Shown: positions 46,160 through 56,184, counted from the first letter of the stretch. The stretch: DNA of 64,000 bases from Candidatus Equimonas faecalis (GCA_018066245.1 JAGHRT010000015.1:1-64000), one strand, 5' to 3'. The notes: generated from the sequence alone by a model not told the origin. Numbers and translations: made by a program.

Positions 46160-46777
46160 ATGTTTTCAGGAATCGTTGAAGCCACGGCCACGGTCGTGGA
46201 CATCAGGAAGGAGCAGGACAACGTCCACTTCACGCTGGAGTGCCCCTTCGCCCAAGAATTGCACATCGACCAAAGCGTAGCCCACAACGGCGTGTGCCTC
46301 ACCGTGGTTAGCCAGAACGGCAACCGCTACACCGTAACAGCCATACAGGAAACCCTGCGGCGCACCAACCTCGGCGACCTCCGCGTGGGCGACGAAGTGA
46401 ACGTGGAGCGTTCCATGCTGATGAACGGCCGCTTGGACGGGCATATCGTGCAGGGGCATGTAGATTTGGCCGCACGCTGCACGCAAGTAGTGGAGGCCGA
46501 AGGATCGTGGGAATTTACTTTCGCCTACGACATTCAGCCCGAACAGGTGCGGCGAGGCTATTTCTGCGTGGACAAGGGCAGCGTAACGGTGAACGGCGTG
46601 AGCCTCACCGTGTGCGAACCCACCGCCTCCAGCTTCAAGGTGTGCATCATCCCCTACACCTACGCCCACACCAACTTCCACGCCATACAGCCGGGTACGC
46701 GCGTCAATATAGAGTTTGACATACTCGGCAAATACGTAGCCCGCCTGCAAGAAATCGGGCAGGACAGTCGTAAATAA
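46160..46777 (+). CDS. ribE: Riboflavin synthase, alpha subunit type
   Basis: MFSGIVEATATV; NGVCLTVV; GRLDGHIVQGHVD; duplicated barrel with VNGVSLTV. Confidence 0.95.
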   Translation: MFSGIVEATATVVDIRKEQDNVHFTLECPFAQELHIDQSVAHNGVCLTVVSQNGNRYTVTAIQETLRRTNLGDLRVGDEVNVERSMLMNGRLDGHIVQGHVDLAARCTQVVEAEGSWEFTFAYDIQPEQVRRGYFCVDKGSVTVNGVSLTVCEPTASSFKVCIIPYTYAHTNFHAIQPGTRVNIEFDILGKYVARLQEIGQDSRK

Positions 46778-46797
46778 AGGAATTAGAACATCAGCAG

Positions 46798-47442
46798 ATG
46801 ACCCGCCAGCAACGCTTCGACCACGTACTCGCCTACTTCCGCGACCACTTGCCGCCGACGGAGACCGAGTTGAACTACACCACCCCCTTTGAACTGCTTG
46901 TGGCCGTAGTGCTTTCGGCGCAGTGTACCGACAAGCGCATCAACCAGGTTACGCCCGCTCTCTTCAAGGCCTACCCCACGCCGCAGGCCATGGCCGAAGC
47001 TTCGGCAGACGACCTGTTCGGCTTCATCAAGTCCGTAAGCTACCCCAACAACAAAGCCAGCCACCTTGCCGGCCTCGCACGGATGCTGGTGAGCGACTTC
47101 GGAGGAGAGGTGCCTTCCACGCTGGAAGAACTCACTCGCCTGCCAGGCGTAGGGCGCAAGACGGCCAACGTCATACAGGCCGTAGCCTTCGGCAAGGCGG
47201 CTCTGGCCGTCGATACCCACGTCTTCCGCGTCAGCCATCGCCTGGGGCTGGTGCCCAAAAGCGCCACCACACCCTACAGCGTGGAAATGGCCTTGCGCCG
47301 CTACATCCCCGAGGAGGAAGTGGCCGCCTCCCACTACTGGCTGCTCCTACACGGGCGCTACACCTGCACGGCACGCAAGCCCCATTGTCCCAACTGCCCA
47401 CTCGCCGCAATTTGCCCCAGCAGAGAGACCCCAGCCCCCTAA
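46798..47442 (+). CDS. nth: Endonuclease III
   Basis: VVLSAQCTDKRINQVTPALF; LPGVGRKTANVIQ; C-terminal Cys4 cluster. Confidence 0.96.
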   Translation: MTRQQRFDHVLAYFRDHLPPTETELNYTTPFELLVAVVLSAQCTDKRINQVTPALFKAYPTPQAMAEASADDLFGFIKSVSYPNNKASHLAGLARMLVSDFGGEVPSTLEELTRLPGVGRKTANVIQAVAFGKAALAVDTHVFRVSHRLGLVPKSATTPYSVEMALRRYIPEEEVAASHYWLLLHGRYTCTARKPHCPNCPLAAICPSRETPAP

Positions 47443-47502
47443 AGCCGCTAAAAGCACACCCGACAAACGAAAAACAAAGCATTAAACAACAAGTCCTACA
47501 CT

Positions 47503-48300
47503 ATGAAACACTCCGTACTCCTTGCCTCCCGCTTTCTGCTTCTTGCCCTCTGCCTCCTGCTGTCCACCGCGTCCCGCGCCGACAGCCCGCTGCGCATTGC
47601 CGTACTCGGCGACAGCTATTCCACCTTCGAGGGGAAAATGTGCCCTGCCATAAACGCCGTTTGGTACTACCCCGCCGAATCGTCGCACCACAACAAGGCC
47701 AACGACGTGGTCAGCGTAGAGCAGACCTGGTGGCACCAGACCGTGAGCCGGCTCGGAGCCACGCTCGTCCAAAACAACTCCTACAGCGGCAGCACCATCT
47801 CCTTCCAAGGCTATGTGCGCCGCAGCCCGCGCCAGAACGACGGCCAGAGCTTCCGCGCCGGCCAGCCGGCCGATGTCAGTCCCTCCAGTTTCATCACCCG
47901 CGCCGCCTGTCTGGGCGACTCCCTCGGAGGACCCAACCTCATCCTCGTGTTCGGCGGCACCAACGACTCGTGGGCCGGCACACCCGTCGGCACCTACCAG
48001 TGGGGCCAATGGACGCGCCACGACCTCTTCACCTACCGGCCCGCCATGGCCCGCCTGTGCCACGACCTGAGCCAGCTATACCCCACGGCACGCGTGCTCT
48101 TTCTCATCAACGACAATCTGCGCGACGACATTGTGGAAAGTACCCACACCGTGGCCGCCTACTATGGCATGGAGTGCCTCGACCTGCACGACATCGACAA
48201 ACAGAGCGGCCACCCTTCGCAGAAAGGCATGACTGCCATTGCCGACCAGCTTTGCAGCTATCTTCAGGCCACGCCCGCACCCGCCTCGTCCCAACAGTAA
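47503..48300 (+). CDS. SGNH/GDSL-type hydrolase, secreted
   Basis: Signal peptide; IAVLGDSYSTFEG; VFGGTNDSW; HPSQKGMTAIA. Confidence 0.85.
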   Translation: MKHSVLLASRFLLLALCLLLSTASRADSPLRIAVLGDSYSTFEGKMCPAINAVWYYPAESSHHNKANDVVSVEQTWWHQTVSRLGATLVQNNSYSGSTISFQGYVRRSPRQNDGQSFRAGQPADVSPSSFITRAACLGDSLGGPNLILVFGGTNDSWAGTPVGTYQWGQWTRHDLFTYRPAMARLCHDLSQLYPTARVLFLINDNLRDDIVESTHTVAAYYGMECLDLHDIDKQSGHPSQKGMTAIADQLCSYLQATPAPASSQQ

Positions 48301-48345
48301 CCGCCACCAGTCCATACGCCTCCCGGCCTTCCCGTAGGGACACAA

Positions 48346-48426
48346 AAAACGATTGTATAGTGTAGCGCAAACTACCCTATACAATCGTTTTACTTATCCT
48401 ATACGACAGTTTGCACTGTCCTATAG
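48346..48426. repeat. Two-hairpin intergenic element, copy 1, between convergent genes
   Basis: 15-bp stem AAAACGATTGTATAG/CTATACAATCGTTTT with inner GTAG/CTAC, then CTATA-CG-ACAGT-TTGC-ACTGT-CC-TATAG. Confidence 0.85.
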
Positions 48427-48458
48427 ACCCGTTCCGCTTATCGCAGGACGGGGATTCC

Positions 48459-50207
48459 TCAAAGCCCGAGTTCCTTGGCGATGGCCTCCACCTTCTTCTG
48501 GGCTTCGGCGCAGGCGGAGGGATAGCACTTGGGACAGGCCATCTCGCCCTTCACTTCCATGTAGAACTTAATCTTGGGCTCGGTGCCGGAGGGACGCACG
48601 CTCACCTTCGTGCCGTCGGCGGTGTACCACTGGAGGACGTTGCTGGTGGCGGGCATGTCAAGGTCGGAGGCACGGCCTTCGGCATCATACTGCTTCAGCG
48701 TGCCGAAGTCCTTGGCCAGCACCACGGGGCTGCCGCCCAGACTGGCGGGGCGCTGCTGGCGGAACTGTTCCATCATGGCCTTGATTTCGTCGGCGCCCGT
48801 CTTGCCGGGCTTCACCACGTTGATAGTCTGGTTGTAGGAGAAGCCGTAGTCCTGATAAATCTTCATGAGGAGGTCGTAAAGCGTCATGCCCTGGCACTTG
48901 GCCCATGCGGCTATCTCGCAAATGAGGCAGATGGAGGCGGGAGCGTCCTTGTCGCGCACTTTGTCGTAGGGCAGGAAGCCGAAGCTCTCCTCGCCGCCGC
49001 CTATGTACTTCTGCTTGCCTTCGCTGATGGCAATCTCGCGGGCAATCCACTTGAAGCCGGTGTAGCAGTCGCGGCACTCCACGCCGTTCTTCTTGGCCAT
49101 GTCCATGATGAGCTCGGAAGTAACGATGGTCTTCACCATGAAGTCGGTGGGGAGGAGCTGGCCCAGTTTCTTTTTGTTCTCGATAATATAGTAGGCGAAC
49201 ATGACGCAGGTCTGGTTGCCGTTGAGAATGGCCCACTCGCCCTTATCGTCGCGGCAGACGATGGCGAGGCGGTCGGCATCGGGATCGGTGGCCACCACGA
49301 GGTCAGCATTGAGCTTCGTGCCCAGCTTCATGCCGAGCGTCATGGCCTCGGCGTTCTCAGGGTTGGGACTGACCACGGTGGGGAAATTGCCGTCGATGAC
49401 CATCTGCTCAGGCACCACGTTGATGTTTTGGAAGCCCCAGGAGCGGAGGCACATGGGCACTATGACGCGGCCCGTTCCGTGCATGGCGCTATAGACTATG
49501 TTTAGGTCTTTCTGTCGGTTAATAGACTCCTGGTCGATGAGAGCGGTGTGTACGGCCTGCACGTAGTCCCAGTCCATCTCGCCACCGATAATCTGAATGA
49601 GATCGGGATTGCCCTGGAACTTCACGTCCTCCATGCGGACGGCATTTACTTCGTCGATGATGCCCTTGTCGTGGGGGGCGAGCACCTGTGCGCCGTCGCT
49701 CCAGTAGGCTTTGTAGCCATTGTACTCCTTGGGATTGTGGCTGGCCGTAACGTTCACACCGGCCACGGCACCGAGCTGGCGTATGGCGAAGCTGATTTCG
49801 GGCGTGGGTCGGAGGCTCTCGAAGAGGTAGGCCTTGATGCCGTTGGCGGAGAAGATGGCGGCTACGCTCTCGGCGAAGTCGCGTCCGTTGTTGCGGCAGT
49901 CGTGGCCTACCACAACGCTAAGCTCGCCGTCCTTTGCCTCGGGGAAAGCCTTGCGGATGTAGTTGGCGAAGCCCTGTGTGGCGGCGCCCACAATATACTT
50001 GTTCATGCGGTTAGTGCCGGGGCCCATGATGCCGCGCAGGCCGCCGGTGCCAAATTCCAATGTTTGATAAAATGCGTCGATAAGTTCGGTTTTGTCGTCA
50101 TTGTCAAGCATGGCACGCACGGCCTGCTTGGTCTCCTCATCGTAGATAGAGGAGGCCATCCAGGACTGAGCCACTTGCTCGCAGTGATTGAGAAGGGAGT
50201 TTTCCAT
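48459..50207 (-). CDS. pgm: Phosphoglucomutase/phosphomannomutase
   Basis: TASHNPKEYNGYKAYW; DPDADRLAIVCRD; SVRPSGTEPKIKFY. Confidence 0.95.
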   Translation of the reverse strand: MENSLLNHCEQVAQSWMASSIYDEETKQAVRAMLDNDDKTELIDAFYQTLEFGTGGLRGIMGPGTNRMNKYIVGAATQGFANYIRKAFPEAKDGELSVVVGHDCRNNGRDFAESVAAIFSANGIKAYLFESLRPTPEISFAIRQLGAVAGVNVTASHNPKEYNGYKAYWSDGAQVLAPHDKGIIDEVNAVRMEDVKFQGNPDLIQIIGGEMDWDYVQAVHTALIDQESINRQKDLNIVYSAMHGTGRVIVPMCLRSWGFQNINVVPEQMVIDGNFPTVVSPNPENAEAMTLGMKLGTKLNADLVVATDPDADRLAIVCRDDKGEWAILNGNQTCVMFAYYIIENKKKLGQLLPTDFMVKTIVTSELIMDMAKKNGVECRDCYTGFKWIAREIAISEGKQKYIGGGEESFGFLPYDKVRDKDAPASICLICEIAAWAKCQGMTLYDLLMKIYQDYGFSYNQTINVVKPGKTGADEIKAMMEQFRQQRPASLGGSPVVLAKDFGTLKQYDAEGRASDLDMPATSNVLQWYTADGTKVSVRPSGTEPKIKFYMEVKGEMACPKCYPSACAEAQKKVEAIAKELGL

Positions 50208-50220
50208 ATTTATAAGTTTT

Positions 50221-50260
50221 CTAAATTACTGATTCACCAATTTGCTAATTCGCTAATTTT
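50221..50260. repeat. Short TTTGCTAAT-type array
   Basis: attactgattcaccaatttgctaattcgctaatttt; overlaps the nagA 3' end. Confidence 0.7.
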
Positions 50261-51396
50261 ACCTCGCCCATCTGCATGACAAACGTCAGCTGCTGGTCTC
50301 TGTCAAACATAATTATGTCCGCATCCTTGCCTTTTTCAAGGGAACCTTTACGGTCGTAGATGCCCATAATCCTGGCGGGTGTCTCGCTAATCATGCGGCA
50401 GGCCACGTCCATGGGGAAGCCGGCCTGCTGTACGGCAGTGCGGACGAGGCGGTCCATCGTGGCGATAGAGCCGGCAAGAGCGGAGCGGTCGGCCAGCTTG
50501 CACACACCGTCTTCTATGATTTCGTTGTCGTTGAAGGTGCGGGTGGCATTGCTGCCTGCCACGGCCAGCGAGTCGGTGCAGAAGCACATGTGCTCCACAC
50601 CCTTGGCATTGTAAATCATGCGCATCACAACAGGGGGCACGTGGATACCGTCGGCGATGACCTCCACGGTGTAGTCAGGAATGCTGTACACGGCCTCAAC
50701 GACACCGGCCACCTTGAACTCGCGGTTTTTGTGGAGTGAGCTCATGGCATTGGTGAAGTGAGTGGCATGGCGTGCGCCGGCCTTGTAGGCCATTTCCACG
50801 TCCTCGGGAGCACCAGCCGTATGGCCGATGGAGGCCACGCAACCGGCAGCCACGCAAGCCTCGATGAACTCCTTGGCCCCTTCCAGTTCCGGAGCCACGT
50901 CCCAGCGCTTAATCACGCCGGTGGCAAGCATACGGTTGTAGTCGGCAGGGTTGGGAGGCGTAATCCATTCCGGGCGCTGGGCACCGGCCATCTTCTTACT
51001 AAAATACGGGCCTTCGAGGTGAAGTCCCATCACAGGGCTGTCGGGCTCCGCCATCAGCTTCTTGCAAGTTTGGATGCCGGCTTCGTACATTTCAGGGGTG
51101 GAGCAGCTCATGGTGGGATATATGGCCGTAGTGCCGTGCTGCATGTGTGCATCAACAGCTTGGCGGAAGGCCTTTTCCGTGCCCTCCATGAAATCCCGGC
51201 CACCGCCGCCATGGCAATGCAGTTCTATGCCGCCAGGCACGACATCGCAACCTTTGGCATCGATTATCTCGGCACCGGCAATGGGCAAGGCCGAATTGAT
51301 GACTTCCTTGATGCGGTTGCCCTCAACGACCACGCTGCCGCCTTCCAGCCAACCATTGGGCGTAAGAATGCGCCCATTGACAATTTGTTTAAGCAT
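50245..51396 (-). CDS. nagA: N-acetylglucosamine-6-phosphate deacetylase
   Basis: GGIELHCHGGGGRDFMEG; GLHLEGPYFS; SIGHTAG; HFTNAMS. Confidence 0.95.
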   Translation of the reverse strand: MLKQIVNGRILTPNGWLEGGSVVVEGNRIKEVINSALPIAGAEIIDAKGCDVVPGGIELHCHGGGGRDFMEGTEKAFRQAVDAHMQHGTTAIYPTMSCSTPEMYEAGIQTCKKLMAEPDSPVMGLHLEGPYFSKKMAGAQRPEWITPPNPADYNRMLATGVIKRWDVAPELEGAKEFIEACVAAGCVASIGHTAGAPEDVEMAYKAGARHATHFTNAMSSLHKNREFKVAGVVEAVYSIPDYTVEVIADGIHVPPVVMRMIYNAKGVEHMCFCTDSLAVAGSNATRTFNDNEIIEDGVCKLADRSALAGSIATMDRLVRTAVQQAGFPMDVACRMISETPARIMGIYDRKGSLEKGKDADIIMFDRDQQLTFVMQMGEVKLAN

Positions 51397-51452
51397 AACT
51401 ATAGAGTTTTAAGGTGTTTCTTAAATATGAAATCCCCGTCTGCGAGTCTGCC

Positions 51453-52241
51453 CTATTGCGTACTCCTGTCGCGGATATTGTTACGAATGCGTGCCAAATA
51501 CCTGTCCAAAGCAGCCTCGTCCCTCTCGTCAATGATTTGGAGCAGGCTTTTGAGCTCATCACGTATGCGGCTCACCTGCGCTCCAGAACGCGGATTGAAC
51601 AGGATTTCCCTGAGCAGGCAATCATCCTCGCCCAGTACGCCTTTCGCAATGCGCATGTGCCGTTTGAAGGTCGTGCCGGGAGCCTCTTGCGGTTTCATGA
51701 CAGCGGCAAACACGAAAGTCGATACGAAGGGTATGCTCAGAGAGTAGGCCACAGTCTCATCGTGCTCATCAAAAGTAAACTCACTGATGTGGAGATCCAG
51801 CCGCCGGTAGAGATCGCGGAAGAAACTGCGTCCCTCACGGTCGCCCTCGCTAATGATAATGGCGTTCTCATCGGCCAGTGCCCCCAAATTGGCGAAAGTA
51901 GGGCCGAACATGGGGTGGGTGCTCACAAAGCGACGGCCACACGAGTCATAAAAAGCCTTGAGCCCCGTCTTCACACTGGCAATATCGCTCAGTATGCAGT
52001 CAGCCGGCAAGTAAGGCAGCAGTTGATGGAACACGCCGAGGGTATGCTTCAGCGACACGGCGTTGATGACCAGTTCCGGCTGAAACAGACGTATCTCGTC
52101 TGGCGTGGTAAAGCGCTCGCAGTTGTAGAGGAAGCGCAGGCGCTGCGGGTCATTGTCATAGACCGCCGTCCGGTGGTCAAACGACAGGAGGTCGGCAAAA
52201 AACGACCCCATTTTGCCTGCACCAAGTATAAGTATCTTCAT
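51453..52241 (-). CDS. tyrA: Prephenate dehydrogenase
   Basis: MKILILGAGKMGSFFADLL NAD-binding motif; SDIASVKTGL; STHPMFGPT. Confidence 0.88.
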   Translation of the reverse strand: MKILILGAGKMGSFFADLLSFDHRTAVYDNDPQRLRFLYNCERFTTPDEIRLFQPELVINAVSLKHTLGVFHQLLPYLPADCILSDIASVKTGLKAFYDSCGRRFVSTHPMFGPTFANLGALADENAIIISEGDREGRSFFRDLYRRLDLHISEFTFDEHDETVAYSLSIPFVSTFVFAAVMKPQEAPGTTFKRHMRIAKGVLGEDDCLLREILFNPRSGAQVSRIRDELKSLLQIIDERDEAALDRYLARIRNNIRDRSTQ

Positions 52242-52374
52242 CTGTACGGGAGTTTGGGGCACTCTCTCTGCAAGAAAGAAAGTGATGGGTAACGGCTACG
52301 CCCACAAGCGGAGTTCTGGCACACCCCGGCGTGCGGGCAGACCTGCAAAAGCCGATGCAGGGCATTTCTGCCTG

Positions 52375-52382
52375 CAAAATTA
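52375..52382 (-). promoter_or_regulatory. -7 element TAATTTTG (minus) for tyrA
   Basis: Plus strand CAAAATTA. Confidence 0.5.
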
Positions 52383-52438
52383 CACAAACTTTTCGACACT
52401 GACACAATAAAATCCTAAAAAAAAAGTTTTAAAGGCAG

Positions 52439-54568
52439 ATGAAGCATATTCACTACCTCTTTATCATTCTGTTTACTTGCTTGTCCTGCGGTTCTCCTGA
52501 AAAAAGCGAGAAGCGGGGCGACTTCGCCATGGCCATCGGCGAATACTACGAAGCCGCCAACCGCTACAAGCAGGCCTATCAGCGCACGCCCAACAAGGAA
52601 CGCGAAAACCGCGGGCGGCGTGCCGTCAAGCAGGCCGAGGCATTCGCACGCTATGGCTACACGGCACGGGCGGCGGGAGCCTATCGCTCTGCCGTGCGCT
52701 ACGAAAGCAATGATTCTCTGCTCCTGCGTAAGCTTGGCGACATGCTACGTATGCAAGGAGACTACAAGTCGGCGGCTCAGGCTTACCGGCAGTATCTGGA
52801 CTCCGTACCCGGCGACACGCTCGCCCAAAAAGCCCTAAAAGGAGCCTTGGAAGCTCCAGAGCTCAAACAGAAGGGCAGTGCCTACACCGTGAAACAATCG
52901 CGGCTTTTCAACTCCAACCGTTCCGACTACTGCCCTGCCCTCACGCCCGACGGCGACCAGATATACTTCACCTCCAATCGCAATGCAGCCACGGGCAACG
53001 AACTCTCCAACATCACGGGCCAACTTCCCTCCGACATATTTTGTGCGCGAAAGGACGAAAAGGGCCGCTGGAAGCCTGTGGAACAGGTGGAAGGTGCACT
53101 CAACTCAGCCCTTGATGAAGGCGCACCCGCTTTCTCGCCCGACGGCAAGACCATGTACTTCACCCTTTGTGAGGAAGATGCCAACTATCCCCGCATGGCC
53201 AAGATAGCCACCTCTTCCCGTTCCGATGCCTCATGGGGAAAGCCCCAGGTTCTCAAGCTGACAAGCGACACCTTGTCGTCCTTTGCACATCCCGCCGTCA
53301 GCCCCGACGGACGTTGGCTCTATTTTGCCTCTGACATGCCGGGCGGCTACGGTGGCTTCGATTTGTGGCGATGCACCATAGGCAACAAGGAACAGGGCGT
53401 GGTGGAAAACCTCGGCCCCGGCATCAACACGGCAGGCAACGAGGAATTTCCCGCCTTCCGACCCACCGGCGAACTCTATTTCAGCAGCGACGGCATGGGC
53501 GGCATGGGCGGGCTCGACCTCTATCAATCCACCGAGGATTCCGTCAGCCACACTTGGCACACCGTCCATCTGCCTGCGCCCATGAACTCCCAAGGCGACG
53601 ATTTCGGCATCACATTCGAAGGGCTCCACAACCGGGGATTTTTCTCCTCAAGCCGTAGCACAGGCGGACGCGGCTGGGATAAAATCTACGAGTTTTCCTT
53701 CCCCGAAAACCTCCTCACCGTCAAAGGCTGGGTATATGAGCAGGACGGCTACGAACTCCCCGCAGCCACAGTTTACATGGTAGGTTCCGACGGCACTAAC
53801 GTGAAGACCGGCGTACGTGCCGACGGCTCCTTTGAGCAACCTCTGAAGCCAGGCGTGGACTACATCCTCCTCGCCACCTGTAAAGGCTACCTCAACATCC
53901 CCGAAAAGATCCACGCCGACACCGTGGAGGAAGAGCGGCAGTACGTCCTCCAATTCCCGCTGCCCAGCATCAGTATGCCCGTGCTCGTCCGCAACGTCTT
54001 CTATGAGTTCGACAAGGCCGACATCACGCCCGAGAGCGCAGAAGCACTCAACCGTCTCTCGCAGATGCTCAAGGAAAACCCCAACGTAACCATTGAACTC
54101 TCTGCCCATTGCGACTTCCGCGGCGATTCGCTCTACAACCGTCGCCTCTCACAGCGACGCGCCGAGAGCGTGGTGCGCTATCTCGTCAGGAGCGGCATCG
54201 ACAGCCTTCGCCTCACGCCGCTCGGCTATGGCAAGGACAAGCCCAAGACCATCAACAAGAAACTCACGGAAACCTATTCCTGGCTCCACGAAGCCGACAC
54301 CCTCACGCCTCAATACATACTTGCCACCGACAGCACCGGCCGTCCCCTTCTCGATTCCCTACAGCGCGAAGTGTGTCATGCCCTCAACCGCCGCACCGAG
54401 TTCCGCGTCCTGCGTACCACCTACGGCCTGTTCGATGCACAGGGCCGCCTCATACCCTCGGCCATCAAAATGCCCGTTCCGAAGCCAACCGATGACGTCC
54501 CCACAGACGACAGCTACGACGAAGGAGCCCTGACTGACGAACAAGAAGACGTAGAATTTGAGTTTTAA
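52439..54568 (+). CDS. PorE-like outer membrane lipoprotein: TPR, PD40 propeller, CRD, OmpA C-terminal domain
   Basis: Lipobox FTCLSC; TPR region; SPDGKTMYFTL / SPDGRWLYFASDMPGGYGGFDLW; CRD LTVKGWVYEQDGYELPAATVYMVG; OmpA FYEFDKADITPES...LSAHCDFRGDSLYNRRLSQRRAESV. Confidence 0.8.
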   Translation: MKHIHYLFIILFTCLSCGSPEKSEKRGDFAMAIGEYYEAANRYKQAYQRTPNKERENRGRRAVKQAEAFARYGYTARAAGAYRSAVRYESNDSLLLRKLGDMLRMQGDYKSAAQAYRQYLDSVPGDTLAQKALKGALEAPELKQKGSAYTVKQSRLFNSNRSDYCPALTPDGDQIYFTSNRNAATGNELSNITGQLPSDIFCARKDEKGRWKPVEQVEGALNSALDEGAPAFSPDGKTMYFTLCEEDANYPRMAKIATSSRSDASWGKPQVLKLTSDTLSSFAHPAVSPDGRWLYFASDMPGGYGGFDLWRCTIGNKEQGVVENLGPGINTAGNEEFPAFRPTGELYFSSDGMGGMGGLDLYQSTEDSVSHTWHTVHLPAPMNSQGDDFGITFEGLHNRGFFSSSRSTGGRGWDKIYEFSFPENLLTVKGWVYEQDGYELPAATVYMVGSDGTNVKTGVRADGSFEQPLKPGVDYILLATCKGYLNIPEKIHADTVEEERQYVLQFPLPSISMPVLVRNVFYEFDKADITPESAEALNRLSQMLKENPNVTIELSAHCDFRGDSLYNRRLSQRRAESVVRYLVRSGIDSLRLTPLGYGKDKPKTINKKLTETYSWLHEADTLTPQYILATDSTGRPLLDSLQREVCHALNRRTEFRVLRTTYGLFDAQGRLIPSAIKMPVPKPTDDVPTDDSYDEGALTDEQEDVEFEF

Positions 54569-54570
54569 AC

Positions 54571-54601
54571 TTTGTCAATCCAAAATAAAATTGTAATTTT
54601 G
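54571..54601 (+). promoter_or_regulatory. Promoter TTTG-N19-TAATTTTG for tRNA-Pro
   Basis: -33/-7 match. Confidence 0.7.
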
Positions 54602-54658
54602 CACCTGCAAGTTGGCCTCCTCCTCTTATCCCAATTTGCCAATTCACTTATTTTCCAG

Positions 54659-54732
54659 CGGGGCGTAGCGCAGTCCGGTAGCGCACCTGGTTTGGGACCA
54701 GGTGGTCGCAGGTTCGAATCCTGTCGCCCCGA
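54659..54732 (+). tRNA. tRNA-Pro (anticodon UGG)
   Basis: Acceptor CGGGGCG/CGCCCCG; anticodon stem CCTGG/CCAGG around TTTGGGA; T-loop GGTTCGAATCC; no encoded CCA. Confidence 0.95.
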
Positions 54733-54872
54733 CAAAATAGAAGAAAGGCTAAGATACCCATCCCCTTAGCCTTTCTTGTTTTTTTATATATTACTGAGTT
54801 CTCTTCACGGCTCAGTGGAAAAAAGCTGGGGGCAGATACTTGAAATCAGCGAAGATTGCGTACATTTACGCC

Positions 54873-55170
54873 ATGAATATGCTCGAATAACTCGCGCGTC
54901 TGGCTCTCCCGAAGGAACTCCTTGATTATTTCGATATTGTTAAGAGAGAGACCGAAGAGTCGGATAATCGGTACAATGAGCATGACCATCCATTTGGATG
55001 TGCGCATGAATGCTTATCTTCAGAAGTCAGAGGAATACGAATCAAAGGGGTTTATGGAGCCGATAAGCATAACCGACTTCTCCATTCACGACCACAAGGT
55101 AATTCTCCCCCTTCTGCGCCACTGGCGAGCCCTGCTTTTGACCAGACGGGAAGCAGGGCCGCCGTGAACT
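54873..55170 (+). pseudogene. Degenerate transposase N-terminal fragment (ISAon1-type orfA-like)
   Basis: Early stop after MNMLE; PKELLDYFDIVKRETEES in one frame and YESKGFMEPISITDFSIHDHKVILPLLRHWR in another. Confidence 0.55.
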
Positions 55171-55184
55171 GGCGGCGGACTAAG

Positions 55185-55243
55185 AAAAACTGTCCTACAC
55201 TTGCGTCACAACGCTCGTATAGGACAGTTTTTACTGTGATATA
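55185..55243. repeat. Two-hairpin intergenic element, copy 2
   Basis: AAAAACTGTCCTACAC/GTATAGGACAGTTTTT (one mismatch) with inner GCGT/ACGC; then TATA-GG-ACAGT-TTTT-ACTGT-GA-TATA. Confidence 0.85.
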
Positions 55244-55320
55244 GATTCGTTCCGTCCCTTAAAGGGTGAGGTTGCGCCGGAGTGTATTACCGGCCACGCC
55301 TCTCCCCGAGGACGGGCGAT

Positions 55321-56184
55321 TTACAGCTTCTCAAACTGGGCGGTCAGACCGAGGATGGTGCAATAAGCCACTTTACCATCCACGATGAAGGGGAGGCTGA
55401 ATGAGTGGGGGCCATCTTCTTCATAGAAGTGCGGGCTTCTCCATTCCATTTCTTCCTCATTGCGGTCGCGCCAGTCTTTAAAGAGCTGGTCGGAGTAGGG
55501 CGTGTCTCCCCTGTTGTCGCATACGAGAAACTTCTCCGCATTGAAGTTGAGTTGGCCATTGGCACCGCTGCTTACCGTGCCCTGATAGCGCTCGCCGTAT
55601 ATGGGGATAATCAGATCGAATTTATTGCCGGAGATTTCTATGTATATGCGTGTGTTTTTCGTATCGCCCACATACCAGATCCAACGGCCCTGCACGCTGT
55701 TCACGTCCACCTGAGCGTTCTGCTTGGTCATAAGCATTCTTTCGCCCATGAAGCCCTGTTCGTCCTGAGTCTCAATGACAATGGCCTTTCCACCTGCGAG
55801 TACGGAAATCCTGACGGTAGCGGGTTGCTTCATGTCCTCGTCAAGGGGGACTTCGATGATTTGATTGTTATTGTTGTAGTCGGGCTGATAGTTCTTCTGC
55901 GGAGTGAGAACGACGATGCCGTTTTTCTCGGTATAGGAGCCCACGACTTTGTGACGCATGAAGCGGTTGCCTTCGTAGTCCACGTCGCCATAGAGATAGG
56001 TGAACTCACGCTCAGTGAAGATAATCTGGGAGTAGTAGGAATCGGCGGCCATATCCCAGGAACCGATGAAAGCCTTGGTGCCGCCTTCCGAGTGAGAACC
56101 ATTGTCGGCCGCATCATCGTCGCCGCAACTGAACAGGCTGAATGAAACAAGAGCCGCAAAGGCCAAAAGCAAATACTTTTTCAT
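55321..56184 (-). CDS. Lipoprotein of unknown function
   Basis: MKKYLLLAFAALVSFSLFSCGDDD lipobox. Confidence 0.75.
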   Translation of the reverse strand: MKKYLLLAFAALVSFSLFSCGDDDAADNGSHSEGGTKAFIGSWDMAADSYYSQIIFTEREFTYLYGDVDYEGNRFMRHKVVGSYTEKNGIVVLTPQKNYQPDYNNNNQIIEVPLDEDMKQPATVRISVLAGGKAIVIETQDEQGFMGERMLMTKQNAQVDVNSVQGRWIWYVGDTKNTRIYIEISGNKFDLIIPIYGERYQGTVSSGANGQLNFNAEKFLVCDNRGDTPYSDQLFKDWRDRNEEEMEWRSPHFYEEDGPHSFSLPFIVDGKVAYCTILGLTAQFEKL

